Shown here in pieces: positions 1 through 11,818 of a stretch of DNA of 64,000 bases. The stretch comes from Tenebrio molitor (Eukaryota; Arthropoda; Insecta; Coleoptera; Tenebrionidae). The stretch is taken from positions 16,306,001 to 16,370,000 of the forward strand of contig NC_091052.1 in the NCBI RefSeq assembly GCF_963966145.1, read 5' to 3'. A model generated the notes under the pieces. The model did not search any database. It was not told the origin of the DNA and saw nothing but the letters and a program-made list of their open reading frames with translations. How positions within the stretch are numbered: the stretch's first letter is position 1; each line of letters starts with the position of its first letter. Position numbers and translations under genes: made by a program.

Positions 1-90
1 ATAATCAGGCAGGGAAAATTTTTCAATTTGTGACAATCTAACCAAATTTTGAAATGACATTGACGACCACAATTTATTGCTCACGACAAT
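1..90 (-). mobile_element. Edge-cut copy of MITE family H
   Basis: This is the reverse complement of the first ~90 bases of the complete element at 21462-21711, with close identity through the blocks TTGTGACAATCTAACCAAA and GACATTGACGACCA. The element end, GCTCACGACA, lies near 88; the rest lies upstream of the window. No protein is encoded. Confidence 0.8.
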
Positions 91-162
91 ACGTTGCTGT
101 ACGATATTGTAAAAATACTAAATGCCGCTCTACAAAAAAAAAGAAGGCCTAACCTCAAAATA

Positions 163-1205
163 TACAGGCTGTCTCGGCTAAGACATTCGAGACTAATATC
201 TCGGTTATTTGCCAACGGACTTTTATGAAATTTAAAATGCAGATATTTTAGACCGTGAAGGTTCAATTAGTAATAATAAAATTACCTCAAGTTCATTAAA
301 AAATAGGGGTCTACACAAACAATTAAGTAAAGCACTTGCCTGATTCAACGAAAAAATTAGTTTTTGTCGTTAAAAATTTAATGTAAAATTTGAAGGTATT
401 TGAGCAGTTACCTTTTGAAACAAATAATGATTAATTGTCAAGTAACATTTTGTACACTCTTTAAAGTCTGTCAAAATTGGGCGCGCTTTATTAGAGACGT
501 CAAATTGTGAAAATTTATTGAAAATACTCTAAAAATAGACTACAGCGGCAGAAATTTCAATATTGTTGAAAAAGGAAAAAAATTTTGCCTGTGGAGAGTG
601 TCGTATGAACTTCAATGAAACAGTTCGTTTTCTCGTGGAACACTATCCAATGTAGGCTTTACAAAATGTAAGGTTAAGAGAGTCGTCAATTTATCTGAAA
701 ACACAGGAAGCGTACGTGAACTAAATTACCTTGCTAAAATATCCCGTTCGTGTTTTAGTCCTTTATGGAAGAATTAAAGCATCCAGTGTAATAAATTACG
801 TCCAAATGTTGTTTTTAACTTTGTAAGTGTTTCTAAGGTTAGAAAGATAAACGTCAAATATGTCACCTGCGGTTGTGTGAAAAGGGGTGACCAAAATCCG
901 GCAAAATTGGGCGTTTGTTTCATACTACGTTTTTGCATTTGCAGCCACGTTTAACACAGTTTTTTGCTTTTTTCTTGCAAACCAGACGTTTATCAAGGAC
1001 AGCATTTTCTACTGACGACCAATTTTTTTATGTAAATCTTAATTGATTCAACATTTTAAAAAGGCATGTAAAAATTACGTTTTTAAGACCTGGGTGATTG
1101 CATTAATGGGATTTTATTCTTCACCGTCTAAAATATCTGCATTTTGAATTTCACAAAAATCCGCTGGAAAATAACTGAGTTATTAGGCTCGAAAGACACC
1201 CTGTA
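163..1205. mobile_element. Long-TIR DNA transposon relic, family M (~1.04 kb)
   Basis: The two ends are inverted copies of about 90 bases. Both start TACAGG(C/G)TGTCT and share the inner block AAAATGCAGATATTTTAGAC (about 163-261 and 1107-1205). The left arm has about 11 extra bases near 175. A TA dinucleotide lies at each end, consistent with a Tc1/mariner-type TA target. The interior carries a possible transposase remnant near 605-770, so this is probably a decayed formerly autonomous element or a large non-autonomous derivative. Confidence 0.75.
605..770 (+). pseudogene. Possible transposase N-terminal relic inside element M
   Basis: From an ATG at 605 the frame reads NFNETVRFLVEHYP and then hits a stop. 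In a shifted frame the sequence reads LSENTGSVRELN. Insect mariner-like and related transposases have an N-terminal helix-turn-helix followed by an ETGSV-x-(D/E) linker, which is what the second piece resembles. No catalytic residues can be seen downstream. The match is short and needs one frameshift and one stop read through, so it is tentative; its position between the TIRs of M is the main support. Confidence 0.35.
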
Positions 1206-1545
1206 TAACCAAATTCCAAATGTAATTTATTGTGAAGGGATGATATGAATGCAAAGTTGAGATTGAAATTGAAAAGGAACTAACAAAAGCAAGTCACAGC
1301 TAGTGTTGAAAGTAGCGACCAACGTTTGTTAATTCAATTTATTAAATTATAACAATTGTCAATTCGATTGATGACATTTTTTGACAGAACTAATACATAG
1401 TTGGGCACTCCCAAAAAAAAGTAGAGCGGTGCAGGAATATTTACATGTGGAAAAATTCCAAAGCAAACTAAATGACAATCATTTTGTTCCACACTGTATT
1501 TTATTGGGGTGTTTCGAGACTTTTTGGACACGCTGTACATATGTA
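1206..1545. other. Non-coding, with one isolated TIR-like end
   Basis: No gene is seen. The bases around 1500-1537, read on the minus strand, run from a TACAGCGTGTCC start, which looks like a single transposon end. No partner end is recognised. Confidence 0.5.
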
Positions 1546-1692
1546 CATGCATACAAATAGACGAAAGAGAGAGACGAAACTAACGTAACGACTGACGATG
1601 TTTTCGGGTCGGTTTGTAGCGCTTACTTGACACCGATATTCGTCGTTTGGACAGATATGACTCATAGCCCATGAGAAAATCCAAGATCTCTA
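1546..1692 (+). mobile_element. Truncated MITE, family A (right half)
   Basis: It matches the right half of the complete family A elements at 51938-52189 and 55368-55598: the GAGAGAGACGA tract, GTTTGTAGCGCTTACTTGA and the terminal CATAGCCCATGAGAAAATCC. It ends in CTCTA like the other copies. The left half, including one TIR, is missing. Confidence 0.85.
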
Positions 1693-1959
1693 GAAGTCTA
1701 TCGGCAAGTTCTCATCTCCGTTTTCTGGAATTTTCACTGATCACCTGCAGCAAGTAAAATCGCTGACGGGAGATTGTTGCTGTTCTTTGTTAACAAAACT
1801 TCGAACCAAAAGTGTGAAAATATATGGAAGAGGTTCTAAATGTGCATTGTTTTTGCAAGACAGTCCACCTGCTTGTTGTCCTGCAAAAATCACAGTAAAC
1901 TCCATTTTAAAATTGCAAATCGTTCATCATATTTTCCGGACTTGGTCACTTCGAATTAT

Positions 1960-2292
1960 TAGAGCTCGTGCCAACTCTCATGATCGATGACGCAGAAACC
2001 AAAATGCGTACCGACGCGGCTGTACTATTCGAACTAAAAACATTGGTACAATTTTTTCACGCTTTACAGATTTGTGAGCTAATTTATGTTGCTGTTTATT
2101 TGGCGACAGGTCTCTAGACAATGTCGGGCATTCTAGTCCAAACCGTTGGACAGTGTAAAATGCAAATTTGGCGCTACCCTGAAAATTTTAACCAAACGAC
2201 AGACGTTTTTAGGTTTCACTTATCAAAATTGGGCTCCGCCTTCGCGCAGCTTTTGTCAAGGTCATCGATCATGAGAGTTGGCACAAGCTCTA
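1960..2292. mobile_element. MITE family N, a probable relative of family A
   Basis: Perfect or near-perfect inverted ends of 32 bases start TAGAGCT(C/T)GTGCCAACTC and continue TCATGATCGATGAC (1960-1991 and 2261-2292). TA lies at both outer ends. Just inside the right end, read inward, is CGAAGGCGGAGC, which also occurs inside family A copy 55368-55598. The terminal TAGAG..G....TCTCATG layout resembles family A too. No coding capacity is seen. Confidence 0.75.
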
Positions 2293-2699
2293 CTTATTTT
2301 CAAAACTCAAGAAACTCTTATTGGTTAAAAGAGATGGTGATCGATGTTCTGGTAACCTAGTGTGCAGATCAAGAAAACAATCTTTATCCAAAGGGTTAAA
2401 TTTACTGTATGAAATTTGTGTTAAGTGAATAAAAGAATTATTGTGTTAAAGAAAATAATATTACATATTTCGCAAATATTTTTGTAGTTTAGTTTTACAT
2501 AGGCTAGAAACTTATCAATACTTCTTCGTAAATACAACATAATTTATTAAATTATTTCAATATTTTTGGTTCTTTTGAATTCGTGTGTAAGACTTGGTTT
2601 TTGCCCAAGGGCGTTATCCCTCAATATTTGATAATTAATCGATCAGACTCATCGATACACATTAAATTAGACAATCTCAGCTACAGTCATACGATAATC
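2293..2699. other. AT-rich non-coding stretch
   Basis: I see no gene, inverted ends or copy elsewhere in the window. Confidence 0.5.
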
Positions 2700-3530
2700 T
2701 ACAATCGGACTCACCTCCACCTCATTCAGTCATTCAAGCGGTAAAGCACAGGTCCGGACTCGGGTTGCTCAATGGGACGGTACAAACATGGAAATGATAA
2801 ACACCTGACACATCTGTCGCGAATCAAGGTCATACAGTGACTCACCCGGGGGATTCCTCCCCCTAGCCCGATCATGATGAGGGGCTCGAACCACGGGCGT
2901 CGTCTTCAGAGCGCTACGTTCCGGGATTGCGTTGGATGTTCTAGTAGTACCTGTAACAGCCCCGTGTGCAGTTTGGGATGCACGGCCCGCCCGCGGTCTC
3001 CACAGAAGAAGACCGCCACGGCCAGCGTGTGAGCCTACAACCCACTTCCATACGATACTGTGCTCCCTCAGTACAGGAGAGCCGGGGTTACCTCACAACC
3101 GTTAATCAAGCACGTATGATCTGTTACATTTGGTTGTCACCACTGGCCGTCTCGACAAGACGCGCCCAGTCAACGGCCGAGCCGTGTCATGAGCCAAAGA
3201 TGCCTCACCCGGACATCCGGTGCTCAGGAATTATACCATGGTATCTGCCAGAGGTTTTAGCGCATTGGTGGTACTGACATCATAGCCCAGGTTGCACAAA
3301 CCTGCTATCACCCAGTTACCGACACACCTGGTAACTGTATCACCGGCTAGCACAAGCCTAATTCACTGCACCATTCCCGGGTCACAGACTATTCACCTGC
3401 CGTCACTCTCGTACTCGTACCTTGGACAGCCCGTCGGTTCCAGCTGCCAAAGCTACACTGTCCCTGTCTCGCCTGTGGGACTCGTAAAAATCACCCCCGA
3501 GTCAAGGACCTTTCAGAACATAATTTATGA
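2700..3530. other. GC-rich block of unknown origin
   Basis: About 830 bases are clearly richer in GC than the flanks and lack a convincing reading frame on either strand. A small hairpin, CAGTTACC / GGTAACTG, lies at 3313-3337. A tRNA B-box-like GGTTCGAGCCC is present on the minus strand near 2880-2892, but no cloverleaf can be drawn around it. The density and texture resemble the non-coding tail or 5' leader of a retroelement more than local intergenic DNA. I could not match it to a named family, and it has no second copy here. Confidence 0.4.
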
Positions 3531-4734
3531 GCCACATGTTTGGGGTGGAAGAGGTAGTTTTTCTGTTGCGTTTTAAAAATTCTCTTACACGTGTAAAAAG
3601 GGTTTAAAACATTAAAAAGTCTGTCAATCGATTTCTGCTTCTTCACCTAGAAGCGACAATTTAAACTAGGGGGGATAGATCTATTTATGTTATTGCCACG
3701 TGTCGAAAACCGAAAGAAATCAATTCTTATTAATAATTATCATCCGCGCAGAATCGGTCGAGCTTTTTTGTTTCACTCAGCTAATTTGACAAGTATTACC
3801 ATAAGTATTACCATTTGATGTTCGTGTGACGTCATTATTGATCCCCGGAGCCGTAAAAGCGCTTCGAGCTGACCGCCGGATGGCCAGAGCGTGTGTAAAT
3901 TTGGAGTTTTGTGGGTCTCCGTTCCATTTTTAGTGTACGTCGGGAGCGGCGTAAATGCCATTTGGTAGAATTTAGAAAAGCACTTACTGTGCGAGCTATC
4001 AAATGAGCCGAGCATAATTTATGTCAGCCAAGCCGTATCTTTATGGCTTGTGGTGATATACAGTTCTCGGAAGTCCACGTGGTGTTAAAACTGGAGATCA
4101 ACATAAACTGTTCCAAACAAATCGCTGGGGTAAACGAAACTCCTTTTAGTCACGCATTTTTGAAAACAAACAGTTCACCGCCAAAGAACAGCTGTCTGCA
4201 TTCACTCAGGAAAAAATCTACCATGCATACATATCTGACGTCCAATCGCAGCTTCGCCGTGCTGGATGTACGGCCTTGGTTGGACATGGTGCTGCCATAA
4301 TGTGTATGGTGCGTTAATAATTCAGTCAGGACGGTATCATGTCGGCTTTGTACACATGTTGAGTCATTAGCAGAGTCTGTACATCAGCGACTGCCATCAT
4401 AAACACGTCATCGATACGAACGCTGCCGGTCGTTAGAGCTCCACCATCATCGATGGAGAAGTCGCTGCAAAAAAATCTCTTTCGTCGGACTTTCAATCGA
4501 CGTACACGACTGCGGGAGTGGTGAAATACACATTACCGATGCAGGAGGTGGCCGCTGGTGGTTCTCGACCGCAGTTTCACAGTTTTTTGATCGGTCTGTG
4601 GTATTGTAATTTACGAATGATTGTTCAGGTCTGACCTGAGCTTCCGTAAAGGTTTACTCATTATGGAAGCCAATACAAGTGAAAACTACTTAAAATTTTC
4701 TAATAAATACCAACATAGCGCAGATAGATCTTTA
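3531..4734. other. Unique non-coding DNA
   Basis: No supported gene. A perfect 12-base palindrome with a CACGTG core (E-box type) lies at 3585-3596. Open frames of 80-85 codons at 3773-4015 (-) and 4043-4300 (+) show no domain or splice context. Confidence 0.45.
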
Positions 4735-4985
4735 TGGAGAACATGAAAGAGCAAAACGCACTCCTGCAGAGTTACCTAGTCTAGACCACCATGTTAAAAT
4801 CCAGGTTTTTAACTTTATTGCCTGTTCTGTACCAGAAGACGAGAGAAAATATAGAAGCAACTCCATCCAGTCTTAAATGGAAACTCTGATTTGTATCAAA
4901 TATTAATAGGAAGTTTACTTTAACGTCGTGACGTGTTTTAGGTACGCGAAGTGCTCGTTTCGCGTACGGTTGCACAAAATGTGTT
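4735..4985 (+). repeat. Repeat P, copy 1: recombinase-type relic with hairpin
   Basis: It shares interrupted similarity with 30299-30510 on the same strand: ACTCCTGCAGAGTTA against ACTCCTCCAGGGTTA, CAGTCTTAAATGGAAACTC against CAGTCTTACATGGAAATTC, and a common GTTTACTTTAACG. Both copies end in a perfect short hairpin (here GTACGCGAA / TTCGCGTAC at 4942-4967). Copy 2 appears to derive from the N-terminus of a tyrosine-recombinase-family gene. This copy is too decayed to read as protein. Confidence 0.45.
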
Positions 4986-6739
4986 TAAGAGTTACTTTAA
5001 TCACATCGATATGCTTTAGTTAAGTATTTTATGTAAAAATTGACGTTTGTCGAAAAATTTTAAATGACCATAGTGTGTTGAAGAATTAAAAATTTTAACC
5101 TAACTGCATTTTTCTCTCTATCAAAATTCAACAGTGTTGTCACGTCATTTTCGACGTAAATTGTGACGTTGGTGGATCTTTGATATGTGAACAAGACATA
5201 AACATGGTTCACGTTATTTTGGCATAATAGGAGGCCATGATTAATTTTTTTTAACGTTGGACACATTGTTTGATTTCCGTCACTAAAGTGCCTAAAGACA
5301 CGCGGATCTATCAAAATGAACATAACATGTTGCTGAATTTTCCGCCATCTCTGAGTATTCTTCTATTGCAAACTAGTAAAACTGACAACAGTGCAATAGA
5401 CATTGATGCTATTTATAACCTCAAACTTAGAAAGCATAACCTAATTCAACAGACAGTTTTACTACCAAATTAAATGCAACCATTCCATGGCCTACCATTA
5501 TATGCGAATGCATTTTACGTATACAACTTTTCCATTTCTTTTGAATCCAACACTTAGCAACACATTACATGTTAAAACGTCTGAAATGGCAACGTTTTGA
5601 TTAGTTGAAACGAGAGAATCTTCCCGTAAAAGTGAAAATAATAATAAAATGACAAATAGTGTTACTTTTGTCGTAACAAAATTATCTTTACGTTTGGCAA
5701 AACGCGAGAAAGCCCTGTGAGGAATGCCTTGGAAGCGGGTAAATAAAGATAATGTCGGACACACATGACATAGTACCGTAGTGAATCACCTAGCATTAGA
5801 AGACTGCTTCTTCACTCAGTAATGTGGACACAAAGCCGGCGCCTCCGAGGTCATCATCGTCTCCGTCAGAGGCACAATTAGATCAGAGCCGTACGTAAGA
5901 ATTGATATATGGTCTAACACGAGTAAAACGCCACCGAGATGGGACATAATTCTTCCGGAAACATTTTTTTCTAAAGCAGTAAATCAATCGAAACCTTCGC
6001 GAACACAATGAGTCCGCGAACAGGGGTCCGGGTCGGCCTGCTGCTTTTGAATTACACGCAAAATTGCGCACACTACCTTATTTTCCAACGGCATCATGAC
6101 GTGAAAAATGCGACGGTACCCCGCGGAGGGGCATGTGACGTAAATTAATGTGACAGGTCAACCTCCTCCTCTTTTCCAGACAGCTGTTCTGTGTGAGTCC
6201 CGGCAATGTCCGGTTTGTCACTTTCGACCGTTCTTTTGACTGTCCAGCGGCGCGACTAATCCGAAAATACATTAATATTAGTTATGGTCTGCGTGAATGC
6301 TCCTAATGATATATTACAGGATGAGGCCCTTTCAGGGAACGTCTCTAACACAATGAGCTTTTACCCCGCACCAATAGACCGTTGTAATAAACTGTCAGAG
6401 TCGATAGTCATCGCTCACTTTCCATTAAATGCCCTCATTATACACTTTTCCTTTGCGAAACTACGAGATCTACAAGCCATTGTATCCGCCCGACATGTAC
6501 CACCACTGTTTTCCTGCAACGCAATGTTTTTTTCCTTCACCTGTACATGTGATTTACAGTCATTTGTTGAAACCTTGATTTGGTTTCACCTGACGGTGCA
6601 CCACAATTCGAGCTAATTCTATCCATCAATTATTTTAATTATGCTAATTTATTTATATCGATGGTGTAAAATGCACCGAGAAAAGTGTTAGTATCATGTG
6701 CTCTTTAATGTCAAAATTAGATTCATTAGAATCGAGAAA
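4986..6739. other. Unique non-coding DNA
   Basis: No gene is recognised. The part from about 5800 to 6270 is GC-richer than its surroundings. Short frames on both strands (for example 5498-5764 minus, 6284-6616 plus) show no conserved motif. Confidence 0.45.
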
Positions 6740-7214
6740 TACAGGGGGTTTCTGAAATAACTGCATTAATTTTAACTGGTAATAGAACTCATCAAAAGGA
6801 ACAACTTCACTCTCTGCCATTTTGGCGAAAAACGTTGCGTAATGGCTTAAAAAAATAGGAAAGATTTTCCTAAAACCGTTCATATCTCCAAAACCAAGCT
6901 ACCTAAAAACGTGAAACAACCAGATTCTTACGAAGTGGATTTTTTGCTATACGGGTAGATTTATTTGAATTTCGATTTCTGCGTTAAAACACGTTTTCTG
7001 GATGAAAATGGATGTTTTTTTCATATTAGCGTTGATCTCAATTAGCCATTGCAGTATTTAGTGGCGTAGGGCTATTTTAGTGAAAAATCTCTCCATTTTT
7101 TTTTTTTGGAATTAAACATCGTTTTTCGGCAAAATGGTAGATAGAAAAGTTGTTCCTTTCGACGAGTTCTATTACCAGTTAAAATTAATGTACCTACTTC
7201 AGAAACACCCTGTA
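6740..7214. mobile_element. MITE family E, copy 1 (long TIRs)
   Basis: Inverted ends of about 100 bases begin TACAGG(G)GGTTTCTGAA and pass through TTAATTTTAACTGGTAATAG and AAGGAACAACTT on both sides (6740-6845 and about 7110-7214). TA lies at both ends. The arms also encode the same short peptide on the minus strand, which is a consequence of the repeat and not evidence of a gene. A diverged second copy lies at 32772-33204. Confidence 0.85.
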
Positions 7215-9694
7215 TATTAAACTTGAAAGCGAAATTCACATTTAATGGATAGGAAACCTGAACAAATTTGGATATAGTCAAGGTTCACAAAAAACTCTTT
7301 AAAATTTCTTTCAAAGAAGAAAGACCACAAGAAAACTGTTTTTTTTTTGGAAATCAAATTGCTTAACGAGTACATATTTTAAAAGTGATTAATTTAGAGA
7401 CTTTTCTTAATACAGCAATAATATTTAATCGAATCTGATTTAAATTTTGTGGTTATAAAATTTTATAGATAAATAGAATAACTTAAACTTTATTTTATAA
7501 TGCATGTTCGCTGAAACTGAAGATTAAAATTTATTGAAAGTCATTTATGAGGGCCATAATTTATTTTTATAGTATTTGTTAAGTAAAACCGTCAAATTAA
7601 TCTGTGTTAATGATTTTATTAGTTCTGCAAATTAAAAAATAAACCGTTTTCTCATTCTTTCTTTCTACAATAACACCACATATACTCGTACTTTTTTCCA
7701 ATGGTAAAAACGTGATCATTTAAAAATAGAAAAAGTATTGTTACAATTGTGTTCTTTTATTTTGTTTCTCTTTATAAATTCAATTTTTTTTAATTGTATC
7801 TATCCAGAGTAATTTACAAGTGAATAATGCGACAGATTTCAGAGTTATATCTTTGAACCCAGCGATTGTTTCTTCGGTTTGGCCCCTAATGGCATAAGAC
7901 GGAACGAGAGAATTGAAAAGATCTTACACAGTGTGAGTTATAGAGTCACGGGTTGGTTGTTGGTAGGATATACGAGCTCTGTAAAACTCACGGCGTGCTG
8001 TTAGATAATAAATGCCCAGACATACTTTATAGCACCCCAATAAATAAGCCGGTTATTCTATTATGAACCGCAACAGAAAAGCTGTCTGAGTCTTGTGAGG
8101 GGCATTGTCGTTTCGCTTGTGCGAACTCCCATAATGGCGAAGACAAATACCAAAAGTGCGTCTGTTAAAAATGCTCATCTATCCATCGATTACACAAACT
8201 GTCACAGGACGACATCGTCATCGGCGCACGAAAATCCATCATGCCTCCCGATAATTTGTGGTGACAGGCCGATCCCGTCGAAGATGATGTATCTGCACCC
8301 CCGCCCCAATCAATCTTCATTGCTGGCGGCGAAGGTAATCCGGCAAATGCTGCACAATCCAACATAATGACCGACACAGACCAGTTACGTGGTCCTTTGT
8401 CACCGAAGTCCTTTATTGTCACAGCTGTCACTGGAACCTCCACCGATTTTCTAAATCCGCTCCTGTATTCACACGGGGCGCCATAAATTATATCGAATTT
8501 CGATAAAAAAAAGCACCGATGTGATGGTGTTGCATTGACCTTAGCCTAGCCGACGGCTTTTACCGGGACCCATTACTATTTTATTGTGGTAATAAAAGCT
8601 CTTAGTCACAATTTATGTTGGACATATACTGCACTTCACATTCTCGCACGGCCTTAAAATGTTTACGAGTAAAATATTTGACAATTCTTATTACATTCGG
8701 GCATTGAGGCTAGAGACGCCTATGTAAACCCAGCTTGGCCTTAATCTGAATATATGATCGTCCTTATTGTCCCAACCCGACTACCGGGAGAAACGCTTAA
8801 CCCTCGTCTTGGTACCGATTTACCCAACAGCACTTGCAACTGCAACAACACACTTTGATTTCTTCACAAAGAAGAGAGACGAAGGGTCGTGTTGTGGAGG
8901 CCGAAGACAACGCGATCGTAAGAATATTAACTGCTCGCTTATGCTGTATGCTGTGATCACATTTGGGGATTTCATAAATATAACTCGTATCTATATGACT
9001 CGACTTAATGTAGCTACTGGTTTATGTCTCATAATTTCGATTTTAAAAGAGATAAAATAAATTGCAGACAACTTTATTTTAATATAACTCTTGGATTTAT
9101 TGTCGTAAAAAATCCAATAAAATTTTATTTTTCATTACGAATACATTAACATTTAAACGTAAAGCTGGTTGCCATTACAATCGGTAATTTATCGACAAGG
9201 AAACATTTATTGCAATAGCTCTTAATGAATTACGACTCTAATAGAATTTTAATATTATTGCTATATTATGAACGGAGGCATGCATGGAGCCCTTCAAGAT
9301 TTTACTCTCCCATGATCAATAACGACAACAGGTCAGAGTGGAGTCATAGAAAATCGTTTAACATCACTAAACCGAGCAATGTGAACCAAAGAGTAATAGC
9401 AGGAGTAGTAATCCCTGATAAATGTTTTATAAGTATTGTAAAATATGAAACTATAAAAAATAAAAAGATATAAATTTCCTTTCAGTGTTGAAGATGGAAG
9501 AGATTTAACCCTCAATAGTTAAAAGGGAATAATCCACTGATCTGTCAGATGTACCAAGGTATACTCCGTACGCTGATACATTGCACGTTTTTTGACAGAA
9601 GACAGACACAGAGACAGAGGGTGGCCGGAATTAATCTGCAAGGCTACAACGGTTTCCTAAATAACGTGAAACAATTGAGATGGAGAGAGTTTAG
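7215..9694. other. Unique non-coding DNA, candidate regulatory stretch
   Basis: AT-rich DNA to about 7850, then a GC-richer part at about 8090-8560. CCATAAATTATATCG at 8481-8495 is one of several Caudal/Hox-like CCATAAA motifs in the window. Overlapping frames at 8095-8443 on both strands have no recognisable product. No repeat partner is seen. Confidence 0.4.
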
Positions 9695-10022
9695 TACAGG
9701 GTTATTCTAAATGATTGTAGTCGAAGTAGGCCATGCCCATGTTATTAGTATTACATTTTTGCCGCTTTCATGTGAACTGTCAGTTTTGTCGCTGTCACTG
9801 TCATTTTTTAGGTGAAAAGTGGGATGATGAGATTTTTATTTATTTTTGTTAAATTAACAATTGAATCCAGAAATATTGAGTTGTTTTGCACCCAATTTAA
9901 CTCCCGTGTGTACTCACTTATTCACATTATTTTGACGTTTTTTTTATGTGGAGCGGCAACCATGAATTTTATATTGAGTTTTTACGCCTACTTCAACTAC
10001 AATCATTTAGAATAACCCTGTA
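9695..10022. mobile_element. MITE family C
   Basis: Inverted ends of 36-37 bases, TACAGGGTTATTCTAAATGA followed by TTGTAGT(C/T)GAAGTAGGC, lie at both margins. Terminal TA dinucleotides fit a mariner-type target. The single open frame inside (9812-10015 plus) shows no transposase motif. Only one copy is in the window. Confidence 0.85.
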
Positions 10023-10323
10023 TTTTTCACTGCGTTATGTTTTGGAACTAGAATTTAAAAACATTTAGAAACATTTAGAAAGCAGTGTGCTTGCACCTAG
10101 GACTTCATTGTGGAGTTGATGTAACAATGGTTGCAAATGAAGTGAACAAATTCGGGCAAATTTTCCCTATTCATAGGCGTTGGAAATACAAGGATATAGG
10201 GTAATTTCCATCCTTTTGATTTCACCTCCAAAAGTCATTTATGCAGAATTATTTTGTGTCAAGGATACTCCACATTTTTTTCCAAACTTATTTCAGAATC
10301 ACCCTGTATAATCCTTTAGCTTG
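10023..10323. other. Non-coding, with a lone TIR-like end
   Basis: A direct duplication of AACATTTAGA lies near 10058-10080. The sequence TTTCAGAATCACCCTGTATA at about 10291-10310 looks like the outer end of a family-E-like element without its partner. Confidence 0.45.
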
Positions 10324-10326
10324 TAC
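10307..10326 (+). repeat. 20-bp direct repeat, left copy
   Basis: TATAATCCTTTAGCTTGTAC is repeated exactly at 11333-11352. The pair brackets element Q plus about 250 bases and looks like a long target-site duplication. The last three bases overlap the first three of Q. Confidence 0.7.
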
Positions 10327-11083
10327 CGGGTGAGTTAAGTTTTACCGTCCGAGCGAAAACACCCACTTCTAATCAATTTAAAATTCTCAAAAAATTCAGG
10401 AATGATTGTCTATTACTATAGAACAGTCTATTGAAATTTCAAAATTTTTAATGAAACAGGTAAAGATTCTGTTTTAATTCAATAACCGTTACATTAATTT
10501 ACATAATTTTTCACTGAGAGTCCTTTCAAACATTCAGGAAAAATTTGGTGTCATTGAAATCATGAAAACATCACCGGTTTTTGAAATAAATGGAATTTGA
10601 TATTAAAGCGTAAAATTTTGCTATGATTTATTATTAAATTGGGAGGTAAGTTTCACAAAAGAAGTTGACGTAATTTATTTATGATACCCTTTAGGGACTT
10701 AAGAATTACTAAAAAAGTGGTCAACAGATGTTTCCCAACAATGAGATATTTATTTATGACACTCCAGTTGTAAATCTTGGTCATTTTTCGCTCTTAATGT
10801 TAAAATTGGAATATGTAATTCAAAAACGAATAATTTTCTTTTGATGCGAATTTCATAAATGTGTTCTTTGAATTAATTGTGAATTATGAACGTGTAGGAA
10901 AAAATTTTTTTTGCTCAAAATCGATTTTTCAAATTTTATGGCTCTGAATTAAGTGATAAGTGAAAATTGATTACACACATTTGAAGTCTTATATCAAGGG
11001 AATGTAACCCTAAAGTTTCTTAATTTTTACAAATTTTTTAATAGGGTTAATCGTGCTGACGATAAAACTGATCTCACCCGGTA
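10324..11083. mobile_element. TIR element Q (~760 bp)
   Basis: Inverted ends TACCGGGTGAG(T/A)T(A/C)AGTTT, continuing TA(C/T)CGTC (26 bases), lie at 10324-10349 and 11058-11083. TA lies at each edge. The interior is very AT-rich with no coding frame of note. It sits just inside the left 20-bp direct repeat, suggesting insertion into an older short element that created that repeat. Confidence 0.75.
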
Positions 11084-11332
11084 CAGTGTGGAAACTTTAA
11101 CTAGAATAAAAATCATAACTTCGTCATAGGCGATTTTTGTAAAAAATCCCGAAACAGGTTGATTTTTGTTTTTCCCTGTCCACATTTTGGCCCATATCGT
11201 TGTTGCACATCCGCTCCCGGAGTGCGCAACCACCTCTAACTTTTTTTTCAAATGTAAGGGTATGCTACGTGACATCCCGTTTGAAAGGCCATTTCGCAAA
11301 GAAAACAACGCACTATTTTCAAAACCTACAGA

Positions 11333-11352
11333 TATAATCCTTTAGCTTGTAC
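11333..11352 (+). repeat. 20-bp direct repeat, right copy
   Basis: Exact second copy of the 20-mer at 10307-10326. Between Q and this copy lie about 250 bases (11084-11332) that may be the original insertion. A 93-codon minus-strand frame there shows no domain. Confidence 0.7.
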
Positions 11353-11818
11353 ATCCTCAATGTTCAAATTCGTCAATTCGTTCTTAACACCCATTATTAA
11401 TTAGAATTAAGTGCAACAAATAAAGATTCAAAATAAATACTCAATCACACGAACAAGGGAAACTGTTACCTTCATCATTAAGTGTTCTTTATGAAGAGCC
11501 CTCTTCAAAAACAGCTCGATATATCCTCTTTTGAGAACCTTTGCTTTTTATGTTTGTTCAGAATTTGCTTTTCAGGGTTTTTTATGCATTTTCAAAGTTA
11601 CCTTCAGTATCGAATAGTTTGTTCACGTTGATTAATCAACAATTCTGGACATCTTCAGTTTTTGCTGTTACACTCCTTTTTCCTCTCAAGTTGTTAAACT
11701 CGGCGAATTCTTTTTCCTAAGCTTCTACACGATCTAATAAAGGATTAACAAGCAACGCTCCACACCAACTATTTCATAATCTGGTTATGTTATGGTTTAT
11801 GGACAAAATATTGTAGTA
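11353..11818. other. Non-coding stretch
   Basis: No gene, inverted ends or second copy recognised. Confidence 0.45.

Noticed and set aside
2865..2920. tRNA-like B box (GGTTCGAGCCC, minus strand)
   Set aside because: No acceptor, D or anticodon arm can be folded around it and no A box sits at the right distance.
6653..7281. Two minus-strand frames sharing the peptide VVPFDEFYYQLKLM
   Set aside because: The shared peptide arises from the two inverted arms of MITE E, one on each arm, not from a protein family.
11027..11308. 93-codon minus-strand frame
   Set aside because: Starts and ends in repeat-derived sequence (right end of Q and the adjoining insertion); no domain or splice signals.
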